Shown: positions 34,810-46,900 of the stretch, piece by piece | How positions within the stretch are numbered: position 1 is the first letter of the stretch | Layout: each line of letters begins with the position of its first letter | Assembly (NCBI GenBank): GCA_036346395.1 | Contig: CM070599.1 | Coordinates: forward strand, 25,039,232 to 25,103,231 | Source of the DNA: Hsuehochloa calcarea | Lineage: Eukaryota; Streptophyta; Magnoliopsida; Poales; Poaceae | DNA length: 64,000 nucleotides | Direction: 5' to 3' | Notes under the pieces: generated by a model | Databases searched by the model: none | What the model saw: the letters and a program-made list of their open reading frames with translations, nothing else | What the model was told of the DNA's origin: nothing | Position numbers and translations under genes: made by a program

Positions 34810-36520
34810 TGTTGGACCGAAAAGGCGACTAGAGGGGGTGAATAGGAGCATGATCACTTTTTCATAAATAATAGATTCAATAATATTTTACTCCAGTAGC
34901 TATGGAAGCTATGAAGATCAGTATATCAGTACAGCGGAAGACTAATATTGAATCTAAATTAAACCCCTAAGCAATACAACAAAATCAGCAAAGACTAAAA
35001 CAAATCAATGGATCAAGGCGGTCGGATCATTGGTTCAATGGCGGTCGACCGATTGCCTTCCTCGACCGGTGACCTGGCGCGTCCGACCGCCACTGAAGAA
35101 ACGTAATGTAACGACTCCGATGACGAAGTTGCAAATAGATGAAACTTTTGATCTACAACTCCAAACTTGATGAAACTTGGAACACACCTTCTCTATGATA
35201 TCAGGAACCTATTCCAATCGAATATTGTGATAATTCTCTGAAGAATAATGATCATTTTCTGTTTGATTGAAGAAGGGTTAAAATCGGGTCAAAACGAAAA
35301 CTTGATCCAAAATCTTGCTCGTGGGTGATTGATGATCAAGATGATCCTAGATATGTTTCCACATGTCACAGCAAACTAAATCACATAGAGAATTCAATCA
35401 AAAACTCACGGATCAAAAAAAACTCAAAATCATCAAATATAGAGAAAGAAAGCAAAGAGACAAGACATGATCAATCTTTCTCTAGATTGATTTGATATGA
35501 TATAGGCTTACAGCCACTCCATCAATGGAGGACAATGCTCAATCCAAGAGTACAAAAATCACATCAAACTATCAAGAACCCTAACATTCACAAAAGCTCT
35601 CCCTAATCAAATTAGGGTGTTTAGGATAAAAGAGACGAAGCAAAAAAAGAGCGAAGGGGTGCAGCCACCACCCTTCTCTATTTATAGTGGAGGCTTAGAC
35701 CTTCTAGAAGTTTGACTCAATTGGGCTCCCGTTAAAGCCCAAAATAAATGGGTCACACACGCACGCATTTTAATGTGTCGTCTTTAACACCTCTTGACCT
35801 AATTAGCTACACCTTACGCCATCTTGCGCCTCGGATTAGCCAATAGGTCACCCTTGTCCATCTTGCACCACGCTTGAGTAGATTGACCTCACCCGGCATC
35901 GTCGATCGTTCTGGACCTCAGCTCTCCAAGCCTAGTCCCGATCATCCTCGCCGTTGACCGTCGTTGACTACCGAGCAACCTGCACAACAATAGACAAGTA
36001 AACTGAATTTGAAAACAAGTTCTTCACAACTTGACACATGTTAGTCAAAACATGCATCATGCAACATATATGCCCTGAAACTCATGACTTTGACCTAACA
36101 ACCGAACAACGCCGCCACGAAGACCGATGATCAAAATAAAAACCGGTCAGACCACCCCCAGGGCCGGTCTGACCGCCCACCCTGGCCGGTCTGACCGCCA
36201 GTAATGACTTAGCCGAATTTCCTCTATGGAAAACCGAAACCTACTGGAATTTTCAAACCAATAGAACTTTTGACTGAAGACTCCAAAAATTATGAGACCA
36301 AGTGCAATAGAATCCACTCTCTTGCCTGCTACCTCTATTTTTGGCCCAGCTCAAAATACCATTTTTTGAAGTTGGCCGGTCTGACCGCCCTTGGACCGGT
36401 CTGACCGCCGCTTAGGCCGGTCAGACCGCTTGAATCCTGACAACACTGTTTCTTTGACGAAAACATGAGAAACGACAAACCGTTAACGCCATTGCCAATT
36501 GTCACATCATCATAAGATCA
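34810..36520 (+). mobile_element. Solo LTR or LTR-like insertion in a TSN exon (1,711 bp)
   Basis: TGTTGGACC...AAGATCA is flanked by AGTAT (34804-34808 and 36523-36527), with one extra base on the left and two on the right between LTR edge and duplication. The TSN reading (IVEER...RGQRTGE) resumes across it, which confirms an insertion. A TATA box (TCTATTTATAG, about 35680) gives plus orientation. It contains repeated CCGGTCTGACCGCC palindromes. No PBS or pol was found. Confidence 0.75.
36145..36430. repeat. Array of GGCCGGTCTGACCGCC palindromes
   Basis: Six close copies of a word around GGCCGGTCTGACCGCC (about 36149-36189 and 36374-36428), with related words near 35015-35090, all inside the solo LTR. 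The core ACCGGTC is nearly self-complementary. Confidence 0.8.
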
Positions 36521-36991
36521 GGAGTATATCCCGATGATATCCACAGTAATGCGTTCTTCAACGATAGCTTGGAATTCTCTCACTGTTGAGTGTGCGCCTG
36601 CTCAGGTACCCTACTGCTTATTGGCTGCAATCATCTGACTGGTCACCTTAACGAAGGCAAGGCTGCACAGCTGGATGAGAGGAGGAATCGAGGATATGGA
36701 TGGATCATCAAATCTCAAGCGACTGTAAGGAACACCTTCTTGGTTTCCATAAACGATATAAAATACTTCAAACTTTGGCTCTACAGCTCCTTGACATTCA
36801 CTCACAATCTGTAGAAGAGGAAGAGTTCGGATTGTAATGCAAGACTTGCACATGGATACATGAAGATTTAATTTTTCACTGTAGATGTAAAAGAAGGTTT
36901 TCACCGTACCATGGCTCTGTTCCAAGAATTGTTGAAGCCGAACCGGGCCAGTACCACATCACCCTTCATAGGATTGAATGGAGCAGCATTT

Positions 36992-37208
36992 GATGTGCCA
37001 TTAACTTCCAAAGTACCCGATGGAACTTCGGCTTCCAAACTTTCGGATGGATCTTTAACTTCCAAAGTATATAATGGAACTTCAGCCTACAAATTTTCTG
37101 ATGGGTCTTTAACTTCCAAAGTTTCTGATAGAGCTTCACCTTCACCTTCCAAACTCTTTGATGGATGATCTTCAGCATCCAACGTTTCTGATGGATCATT
37201 GACTTCCA
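36992..37208 (-). repeat. 27-bp coding tandem repeat in the TSN pseudogene
   Basis: About eight units of 27 bp (two expanded to 33 and 30 bp) alternate between two subtypes, encoding DPSETLEVK-like and (A)EVPSGTLE-like nonapeptides. They sit exactly between the fourth SN-like domain (QQFSSLE) and the Tudor domain (FNPMKGDVVLARF). All unit lengths are multiples of three. Confidence 0.85.
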
Positions 37209-38587
37209 GAGAAGAAAATTGTTGTTGAATGAAAGCTATGCAATGGTCACCAACTGTCTGGATGTAGAACTTCCCATTATTGAGGACTTCAGTAACAATA
37301 ACCTTGAGAGTTTCCTTCTGTTCTGTCTCAGCCCGACGATCCACTTGAAATTATTTCTGCTTCCTCATAGTTCTCCCGTACCTTAAAAAAACAAAGTGTC
37401 GGCATATTTACACACCTTAATTTTTTCTTTTATTTTGTACTTATTGTACTAGAGAAGTGCATCACCTTCAATTTCTTATGCTTCGCGGACTGCTCTACTG
37501 TTGAGAGAACATGAGCATCCGGGATCCTTTCCACGACAAATGAACTGAGCTTATGCCAATTTTTAGAAGAACAGAAGCCATATAGGCTTTGGAGTCCCAG
37601 AAGGAATCTAGGAATGTTCTAGGTCTATCAAATGTTTCAATCTCAATCTTCATAAATCATTTCACATCCTTTGGAAAATGAAACTAGTAAGCAAATGAAT
37701 GAACAAGAACGTTAGGAAAAGGATGGACCTCCACATCACGCTGAAGTATCCTTCTCATCAAAGCAGTGGCCTCATCGGTGTAGGTCTCATTCTTACCGGG
37801 GCACCGAAAACCAGAAAAATGAAAATGCAATGGTGTAGGTCTCTTTAGGGATAGTCAGCTTGAAACAGTGGCTGCTTGTAATAGCCCGTTTTCGAATTGT
37901 AAGTAGTTTTTACTTTTGTCAGTTGGATTTAAAAACTTATTTCAACTTAAATTGTATTTTTAAAATCTTAAGTTTCTACCTCCAATTCAAAACCCCTCTC
38001 TTAGGGCTTAGCCTATTTTCTCTCCCCTCTTTCGGCCCACCGCCAGACTCCTCCTGCCTTCTTCCTCTCGGCTCAGTGTAGAAATGCAGGCACGCTCATG
38101 TCTGCACTATCACGCCCCTGTGCGCCCATCTGCTCCCCTCCACCTGCCCTTGACCCCGGTACCCCTTCCTTTCTCCTGGTCCCATCGTTTGTGTGTCACC
38201 ACAGCGCCAAGCGCCCCAGCCGCGCACACATGAGCCTACTCGCCGCCCCGTCCCATCACCAGCGTTGTTCCCACCTACCCGTGGACTCCAGCGCCCTCCC
38301 CCTCGCCCGGTCTTGTCGCTCGGGATACTAACGCTACGCCTAGAGCCGCCCGGTCCCAGCTTCGCCCGCGCACGAGCACCTGCGCCCTCGACTGTGCCAC
38401 CTGTCGCGTCGCCTTGTCGCCTCCACCACTTGCTTCGGCCCTCCCGAGTCGTCGCTCCCATCATCTCCCCGCGCTGCACCCGCCCACACGCGCACCTGCC
38501 CTGTCCTCACCGACCAGAGCTCCCATGACCGCCTCGGGACCCCGCGCGCCTCCGAGTCTCTCGACGGCTCTCCCCTCCTCTCCCCTG

Positions 38588-38602
38588 GGCTATAAAGAGC
38601 AG
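38588..38602 (+). promoter_or_regulatory. TATA box of the solo LTR
   Basis: GGCTATAAAGAGCAG in a GC-rich context, giving plus orientation for the solo LTR. Confidence 0.6.
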
Positions 38603-38970
38603 CCCCCCTTTATCTCCTCCCCCATCCAACTCTCCCTCTCACTCTTGTTGATGTGGGTTGCCCGAAGACCCGCGCTCTGAGTTCAAACCGCCGCGCGCCT
38701 CCTTTCGGTTCTCACCGCACAAGTGCAGCTCCCTCTTCTACCCGCGTCAATTTGTGTCCCTGAGCTCCTTAAAGCAATCCCTAACTCAATTTCAATTTTG
38801 TTTCGCAGAGCCGCTGCATTTCCTCTTCTCCTTCAGCCCCGGCCGACCCCTTCATAACCGTCCTCCATCGCCTTTGACCACGAGCTTCCCCACCATCGTT
38901 TGTCATCCACCGACCTCCTCCGGCCTCTCTCTTGGTCTTGGTAAGCCCCCCCGATGCCATGTTCCCCTTT

Positions 38971-39241
38971 AAACTCCTTCCGACCATGCCATGCGGTCGA
39001 ACCTCCTTCCGACCATGTCGTGTAGTCGAACTCCGTCCGATAACGCCGCGTAGTCGAAACTCCTTCCGACTACGTAGTGTAGTCGAACCTCCTTCCGACC
39101 GCGTGAAGTCGGATGATCAGTACTAGAAAAGAAAGGTACTCGAAGCCAGCAGTACTCGAAATGAACAGTACTCGAAGCGAACATTACTCGAAGTGAGCAA
39201 CACTCGAAGCCAATAGTACTCGAAACCAGCAGTACTCAAAA
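38971..39241. repeat. Two adjoining tandem arrays in the solo LTR
   Basis: The first array (38971-39112) has about five units of roughly 28-33 bp on GTCGAACCTCCTTCCGACCATG. The second (39119-39241) has about seven units of roughly 15-17 bp on CAGTACTCGAAGCCAG/AACAGTACTCGAA. A related array in reverse orientation occurs at 57375-57475 in another gypsy LTR. Confidence 0.85.
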
Positions 39242-42084
39242 TCAAAACTTTGGAAGCTTCGTTCTCCTCCGTTATAACTCCAATTCTAGTGATTTTTATT
39301 TCTAAATTTATCTAAATTCAAGATCTTACTAATAGTCGTGGTCTTGTTTAATTATTAGTTCATTTGCTATTTCTTGTGTATTTATTTGCTATCATTGCTT
39401 GTTTATTCTTTTTCCAACACGTTCATCTAAATGGAGTTCGGAGAAGCGAGAGATATCCAGTTTGATCATGCACAAGACTTTCAAGACTCTCTCACCTTCA
39501 CTCGAGGAGAGTCAATACTTTGATTATTTTGAGCTTGTATTTTATGCAAATTATATTCCTTTAAATTATCAAAAATTACATGCTTTAATTCTTTAAGCAA
39601 ATGTATGTTAAACCTAAAGGTGGTTAAATATCCATTTGATGATTAATTAATTAATATACCATCATTTGGCAATTGAATCTATTTATTCCATGTCACCCTA
39701 GCAACTATATGGTAATTACTAGTTATTGATAGTCCAGGGCATTAAATGCCCTAATCATCATCTTTTAAAGCATCAAAGTGGATTTGGCCAGTCATTGTGG
39801 GTAAATGAATGAAATATTGTGGTAATATATTTTATTCCCAAAAACCCTATTAAATTGTTGTAACCTCATCTAGGCGGATGGTATGGTGATGGATGCCGTC
39901 GGAGCACGAGAGTGGTTGGTATGTGGTATGAACCGCTTGGATGGATTAAGAACTTAATCTTGTCATGGTCTCCAATTATAAAACAAGTACAACCACAAGT
40001 CTGTAAAATATAACTTGGCTTAGTAAATTTATTGGACCCTTAAAGTCATCTCACTGATGGAGGAGTGAAGTAGTGCAACCGTAGGCTTAAATGGGACACC
40101 GATGAGGAAGTTACCAGCTATGCTAGTCGTTGTGGAATGTCATAGTCCATCTGCGTTAGCATTGTGGTGAACATCCGGCACAACTTATGGGGACCATCGC
40201 AAATGGGAGCGAGCCATATGGGTGAGATGGCGGAAGGGGCGAGATAACTTGAAAGGTTATTGTGATGATCTCTCAACTACATGACCAAATAATCATGTGG
40301 GACAACGAGTTGATTGTCTCTTGTGGGTACAGTGTACAACCTCTGCAAAGTCTAAACTGATTAAACAGTCGTGCCTATGGTCAAAGGCAGACATGAGAGC
40401 TTACCGGAGTTAGTTCTATTTATAAGATCTAGTGGGTGGGATGATTATTGTGTCAGGCTCACCTAACCTGTGGTTTGGATTTTTCCTGGGTCGTTATACC
40501 TAGTGATGTTAATAAGTGCATGTGACTCCACTCAAAATTTAAGCATAGGTGGAGGTCACCTTTGCCGTTATAAATATTGCACAATATCTCTTTAATAAAA
40601 TGAGATTAGATTAAATTGCTAAGTCATAGGAATTCTAAATATTGTATTTGAAAATATTGCTTTTAGCAAATAAAAGAACCTGATCCATCCTTATTAAATC
40701 TTGCATGTATTTTTATTGTATCTTGTGTGTTGGCTCGCGAGCACGGAGTTATACTCATCCTCGCTCTTTCCCTCAAACTCTCAGAAGCAGGAAATTATAG
40801 AGATTATGCATACTACGAGGACCCAGAAGTTGGAGGCCCAGGAGATGATGAAGAGTAGTTAGTTCGTATAGTCTATGTCTCGCCTCAGTCTAGCTGACTC
40901 CGTCGGTGCTTACGTGCATCCGATATTATCCAAGTCTTTAGTTAATATCGAACGCACACAGGTTTTTCCAATCGCTTGTTTGTGGAGAGATGTAGTCTAC
41001 CCTTTTGCTTCGCTACCGTTTTTGCTACTTTTGTAATGTAACCGTTTGACATATTCGGCCATTATTGTAAAACTCAACCCGACGCAGTCTATGTGACTTT
41101 GATATTTGTAATATAATGTTTGGTTCGGTTTTCATTGTGTATGAAATGATTCAGTGATGTATCTGTGAGTGCTATTTACTGATCCAGTGAATAACACAAT
41201 ATTTTCATAGATAATTTAAATTTGTGAAATCCGGGCCGGAAACCACTGAAAACGTATTAGAATGCATCTTGTTTCTCTGTAACAGGTGAAGGAAGTCTCT
41301 CGCCTTCTTCGCGGGAACCTAGACAAACGACAGCTGCAGAAATCTAACAAAGGTGCAGAGCAATGGTTGAACGAACGAACTCGACCAAGTGAGGAAGCCT
41401 AACCGTTGTCAAATCAATCATCACTGGGTAATCCTTCTTAGAGTGGTATCCTTTCTTTGCTTTCTCAGCTCGTGCATGGGCTGCCAAAAGAATATCGTAA
41501 CAGTGCGACCTTTCCTCGTAGTCCCTGTGCCGGGTTATATCAGCAAAGTCCCGTGAGAGCAACATCTCGACAACATTTATTCCGAGCCGGTTGCCGGAGA
41601 TGACAGTGGAAGGAGCATCGTCTCCCTCGACCTAAGAGGGTAGAAAGACCGAACCATAATCCAAAACTCTAGTATCAACTGAGTTTGTCTTGGGCCCAGC
41701 AACCTGCCCATCTGCGACGTTGATCCTTCTAGAGTATTCCATTGAAACATTAACCTGAAAATTTGGTAAATTAGTCGAGAGATCAATTTTTCAGCAATTA
41801 GAAAAATCCAGCTTTTGCAGGCTGACTCAAAATATCGTTCGACTTTGTTCATACCTGTTTTCCGATCAGTCTTATGCGTAGGAATTCCTTAGTTGCAGCA
41901 CAAGCAAAAAGCTCAGCAGTTTTGTTCTCGCCATAAGGTTTCTCGAGCTTTGTTCGTACCTGTTGTGTCGTTGAGATTTTACACTCCGGTTTATGTACAA
42001 GTTGCTTTAGGGCACTAAATTGTAGTGAGTTTCTTTGTACCTGAAAACTGTAGATGCTTTCATCAGTAATTCTATTCACTTAGT

Positions 42085-43220
42085 ACCGCTATCTGCTGGT
42101 TTAAACCCAAAAAAAAAAACAGCAGCCATGACGAAATTACTAGGTCCAAGCTGGTGGGCCTGTTCTAATTACGAACTGTAGGAGTACTGGATGGACAAGT
42201 TTGACTGTGTTGAGTGTCAAATAACTTGCGCACATACGCTGATCCATCTATGTGACTTGTTTAATCCGCGTTGCAAAGAACAGATCAACTGGAAGAGTAT
42301 GCAACGGCCTATAGTTGAATGGGTTAATTTATTTTGCAAAGTTGAACAGCAGAACAAAGTTGAACAGCAGAAAGTCCTAACTTTTTCTTGGGTGAGATTT
42401 TGGTATACGGTCTGCGTGATAGAAGACATCGATCTGCCTCGATCGACGTCGCTTTCTGCTTTCTGCCCGTCGCTACGGCGATGACGACGCGGTACCTTCA
42501 GATATGATCGTGGCCTGCCGACACATGTGCTACGCTTTCAGCCTACACGGCATGGGACATTGCATCCAACCAATGTTGTCTTGTAATAACGGATTGGCTC
42601 TTAGCCTGTTAACACATGTGCTACGCTTTCAGCCTAAACGGCACGGGGGAAATAAACTCAGTGGGGAAGGCTCTCGGGGGAGGTCTTATGTATCCCTCCG
42701 TCCATCCGGATGATAACCGGAGAATCAACGGGCTGATGGGGAGCCTCACGGTGAGACTCTTTTCTAGCAAATTTCTTTTTCGGCATGGGGTATTGCATCC
42801 AATCAACGTTCTCTTCTAGTTCGACTTTTTTTTAACGGATGGCTCTGTCCATTTATTTCAGAGAGGAAAAGAGAATTACACCCATTGTTGGTCGAACTAT
42901 ATATCAATTGAAACTCTCTTTTCAACGGCTGGGCTATCATGTGATCGGCATCGGCCAGGCACCCTGTGTACACGTCTTGAGGCCTGCTATGAAATCGAAG
43001 ATTATCGTACTTTTTTGTTTGTAGAGAGGGCAACGTGGCTGCTCACTTATAAGCCAAATAGGTCTCCCCGACGTGTCGTTGGTACACTGGTTGATTAATG
43101 GGGCACTGGAGTTCTTGTTGGCTTTTGTATTCACCGTGATTTTAATTCCCGTCCTGATGAATAGAATCCAAGCTTATCCGTGAGTGAGAGAGAGAGAGAG
43201 AGAGACATGAAGCTGTATGT
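42085..43220. other. Intergenic region with direct repeats, no gene
   Basis: The phrase ACACATGTGCTACGCTTTCAG with following GCCTA-ACGGCA occurs at 42519 and 42610 (91 bp apart). A second phrase around GGCATGGGGTATTGCATCCAA occurs at 42550 and 42783. A (GA)n microsatellite lies at 43184-43205. No open frame is convincing. Confidence 0.6.
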
Positions 43221-43232
43221 TCAAATTATATA

Positions 43233-43714
43233 GAGTAAATTTTAAATTAAAAAAAAAACCTATGTACTGAGGCATGGTAACACAAAACCATAAATTTTGC
43301 AAATTTTTTTACAAATCCACTAGCTTTAAGGCACAAGGTTGCATTTAATCCAATTTCATCCGTATCCCCTCATATCCCACGTGCCCGACATGTTGAGCCC
43401 ACAGAGAAATCTTGAACTAGCAGTCGAAGAGGGATGTAGAGGCCGCGTGTTCGCCCGGTGCCACGACTGCACCCGACAATGTGGCGAGGAGACCTGAGCA
43501 CGTTGCCTTAAGGCGCGAAGCGATGACCTCACTCGCACAGTTCGCGTGCGCAAGTGGGTCTTCGCGACACAACCAAGGCTGGGCTGGAGGAAGGCGGGGC
43601 CACCACAGTTGGGCCACCAAGTGCCTCAAAACCTGTAGTTTTGTGAATTTTTTTGCAAAACATGTGATTTTGTGCTACTGATGCCCTAACACCTAGGTTT
43701 TCTTAAATTTACTC
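43233..43714. mobile_element. Small Mutator-like element (482 bp)
   Basis: A perfect 9-bp duplication AATTATATA (43224-43232 and 43715-43723) flanks inverted repeats of about 75 bp starting GAGTAAATTTTAA and GAGTAAATTTAAG. A GC-rich core of about 280 bp (43370-43620) has short open frames on both strands. Its ends are not similar to those of the MULE at 33202. Confidence 0.88.
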
Positions 43715-43775
43715 AATTATATATAACAACTTCGCACGTTTCATATGGACAATGCACACTTGGTGACACCAAGAG

Positions 43776-43917
43776 TGTTAACAAATCTAGGGTTTGCTAT
43801 TTACAACTCTGCAGTTTATTCATTAATGAGGAATGTATATATAGGCATTTACATGGGCCTCATGGGCTATATGGGCTATATGGGCTGAGAGAGAGAGAGT
43901 ATACAACACACTTAACA
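43776..43917 (-). repeat. 3' LTR of copia element 1
   Basis: 142 bp, with a (GA)n tract near its right end and three copies of a GGGCTATAT word. It lies next to the polypurine tract at 43918-43926. Confidence 0.9.
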
Positions 43918-43929
43918 CCCCCCTTCAAA

Positions 43930-46900
43930 CTCAAGGTGGATCAAGAGGATCTGATACACTGAGTTTGAGTAGACGAAGCCGATGATGTTCTCGAGTCTGA
44001 ACTTTAGTGAAGAAATCTGCAACTTGAAGCTCTGAAAGAGTATACTTGAGGGCGATGGTCGACTGCTGACAATGAGATCGTGTGATGGATGCATCAACAC
44101 CAATGTGCTTTGTCAGCTCATGCTTGACTGGATCATTAGCAATCTGAATGACACTTGTATTGTCACAAAAGAGAGGTGTAGGATCATCACAATAGACACC
44201 TAGATCAATCAAGAGCCATCGAAACCAAATAATATCTGAAGTGGTAGCGGTAAGAGCGCGAAGCTCAGCCTCTGCACTGGAGCGTGATACCGTATTATGC
44301 TTTTTGGACTTCCAGGCAATGAGCGAAGTACCAAGAGAAATGCAGTAGCCAGTGATAGATCCGCAATCAGCAGGATCACTCGCCCAAGTGGAGTCAGAGT
44401 AAGCGTGGAGCTAAAGCTGACTCCAACTGGCATAGAACAGACGTCTTGACATGGTCCCTCTCAAGTATCGCAGCACACGAAGAACATGACCATAGTGGAC
44501 TAAGGTGGGAGCACTGATAAACTGGTTGAGCACATGTACATCATGAGCAATGCTGGCCTAGTGATAGTGAGATAAATAAGGCTCCCAACTAGCTGACGAT
44601 AGCGAGAAGGATCTGTAAGTGGTACACCATTTGTAGGTCGAAGCTTTAGTTGGAGCTCCATAGATGTGGCAGCCGTGCATGTATCAATCATACCAGAGTG
44701 AGCAAGTAAATCCTGAATATAGTGATGCTAAGAGAGGTAGTAGCCATGACTATTAGAATAAGCCTCAATCCTTAAAAAATAGCTCAATGGTCCCAGATCA
44801 TACATCATAAATTGTTCACTCAATTTCATCTTCACAAAAGCCACATAATCTATGTCATCTCCTGTGATCAGCATATCATCTACATATAGGAGAAAAAAAA
44901 GTACGACCCAGCTGAGAAGTGTGAATAAACAAGGCATGCTCACATGGAGTGAAACCAGCATATCAAATTATGGACCTAAAATGCTCGAACCAAGCATGAG
45001 GAGCCTGCTTGAGACCATATAGAGCACGCCTAAGACGACAGACATAACCTGTAGGAGCCTCAACACCTGGGGGTGGCTGCATATAGACCTCCTCATGTAG
45101 TTCACCGTGAAGAAAAACATTCTTGACATGCATTTGAGATATAGTCTATGTGTGTACCGCTGTAACAGCAATAAGAGTACGAACTGTGGTCATATGAGCA
45201 ACCGGAGTAAAAGTCTCATCATAATATCGACAATAAGCCTGTTGAAAACCTCTTGCAACAAGACGAGCCTTGTATCGCTCTACTGACCCATCTGACTTGT
45301 TCTTTACTTTGTACACCCATTTGCAAGTGAGAGGAACAGCTCCAGATGGTAGCAAAACAAGATCCCAAGTACATGTACTCTCTAATGATGTGAGCTCCTC
45401 TATCATAACCTGTTGCCACTCAGGTACACAGGCAGCCTCCTGATAGGTACTTGGCTCAGCTACTGCACCTGCACAAGAATAACCCCATCTCTCTGGTGCC
45501 TGAATAGAAGAACGATCACGTAGGGCATATCTGTGATGTAGTAGAACGATCATCAGAGTCAGTGGTATTGGCCAGAGGGTCAAGTGGAGGGGAGGAGGAC
45601 TGAGGATCATAAGGAACTCTCTGTCGGCAACTATAGTGAATAGGAAAAGTGAAAGCGTCAGAAACTGGTGGAGGAGTCATACTAGAAGGTGAAACTGGTG
45701 GAGAAGGTGTATTTGGAGAAGGCAAGTCTAATGAGGGAATGGGATGTAGACACAAAAAAGAGACGGAATCTATAGAAGGAGTGTGGTGTGTAGATGGATG
45801 ATAAAAGAATGGTCAACCCTCATCAAAGGTCACATCACAAGATATGTGAATGCGACGTACTGAGGGATCATAGCAACGATAGCCCTTATGCTCAGAACTA
45901 TAATCCAAAAAGACATGCTCAACCGATTGGGCAGTCAGCTTGGTGCGCTCACAGGGTGCTAGAAGGACATAGCATACATAACCAAAGACACGAAGATGAG
46001 CATAGTGAGAAGGTGCTCTATACAGGACCTCACCAGGACACTTGCCCTAAAGCTTAGGAGAGGGTTGACAATTGATGAGATAGACTGTCGTAGAGACTAC
46101 TCCCCCCAAAAGTGAGAGGGAACAAATGAGGAAATAAGAAAAGCATGAGCATCTCATTGATGTGACGGTGCTTGCGTTCAACAACACCATTCTGAGCATG
46201 AGTACCAGAACACGAAAGCTGAGGAAGAGTACCCTTAGAAGAAAGAAACTAACGAAAGGCTGATGAAAGATACTCTCCCCCAGAGTTAGAATGAAAAACA
46301 CGAATGGAAGAAGAAAACTGTGTATGAACCATCTTAACAAAAGACTGATAAATAGAAATCAACTGAGAGTGGTGTTTTATAAAGTAGATCCAATTATATC
46401 GAGAGTGATCATCAACGAATATAACATAATAACTATGACCACTCTTCGAAGCAAAAGGAGATGGACCCCATACATCTGAATGCACCAAATCAAAAGGACT
46501 AGAAGACTGAGAGGTACTACTGGAATATGGTTGTTGTAGTTGTTTCCCTAGCTTACAACTAGTACAGTGAAAACTAGACTCAATAATGATATGACCTAAG
46601 AAACCCTAGTGAACTAGAGTGGTGAGACGAGCTCCACAAAGATAACCAAGTCTATGATGCCACTTGCTGAAGGAAGAACCAACAGGAGACTGAGAGGATG
46701 ACACAGTAGAAGACACTGAGGCCTTCGACGTACTGGTGAAAGGAAGATGTAAGGTGTCTAGAATATAGAGACTAGGAGAGCATCTACTACGATGGCCAAA
46801 ACTAATCACTCTTCTGCTCTGATGATCCTGAATAAAACAAGAAGAATCATCAAATCCAATGAAACAGTTCATATCAGTAAGTTGACCAACAAAAAAAAGG

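Larger units (their letters stand above)
37877..41242 (+). mobile_element. Gypsy-type solo LTR in a TSN exon (3,366 bp)
   Basis: It starts TGTAATAGCCCG and ends GGGCCGGAAA. The flanks on minus read AGTGG before it and AGCAG after it, a plausible decayed 5-bp duplication (two transitions). TSN coding sequence (YVFSG to CFKLTIPK) continues across it. A TATA box GGGCTATAAAGAGC lies at about 38588, with a GC-rich block before it (38040-38900) and AT-rich sequence after. Small open frames in the GC-rich block are not recognised. The region 40300-40560 has phrases (gtgtacaacctctgcaaagt) that I recall from grass gypsy LTRs. Confidence 0.75.
34713..42080 (-). pseudogene. Tudor-SN (TSN/SND1) partial pseudogene with introns
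   Basis: Minus-strand pieces in order: KEFLRIRLIGKQ (exon ending at 41855), VNVSMEYSRRINVADG (exon from 41754), VLDYGSVFLPS, DYEERSHCYDILLAAHARAEKAKKGYHS, KKARDFLHLLQRN; then past a solo LTR CFKLTIPKETYTIAFSF (37860-37810) and EATALMRRILQRDVEV; KVIVTEVLNNGKFYIQTVGD (about 37310-37250); Tudor part NSWNRAM, KFEVFYIVYGNQE, VPYSRLRFDDPSISS (36780-36640); and TRGQRTGEILSMTLLDEETE with NADMLE (34790-34713). These match the later SN-like domains and Tudor domain of plant TSN, an RNA-binding stress-granule nuclease. Introns are kept, so it is a DNA-level duplicate, not a processed copy. Stops, frameshifts and two solo LTRs make it dead. The N-terminal SN domains and the last exon are missing. Confidence 0.85.

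Noticed and set aside
38098..38680. Proline-rich open frames in the solo LTR at 37877-41242
   Set aside because: GC-rich promoter-proximal LTR sequence with overlapping frames and no domain, bounded by LTR edges.
42690..42830. Stowaway-like CTCCGTCCATCC phrase
   Set aside because: No matching inverted end and no TA duplication were found.
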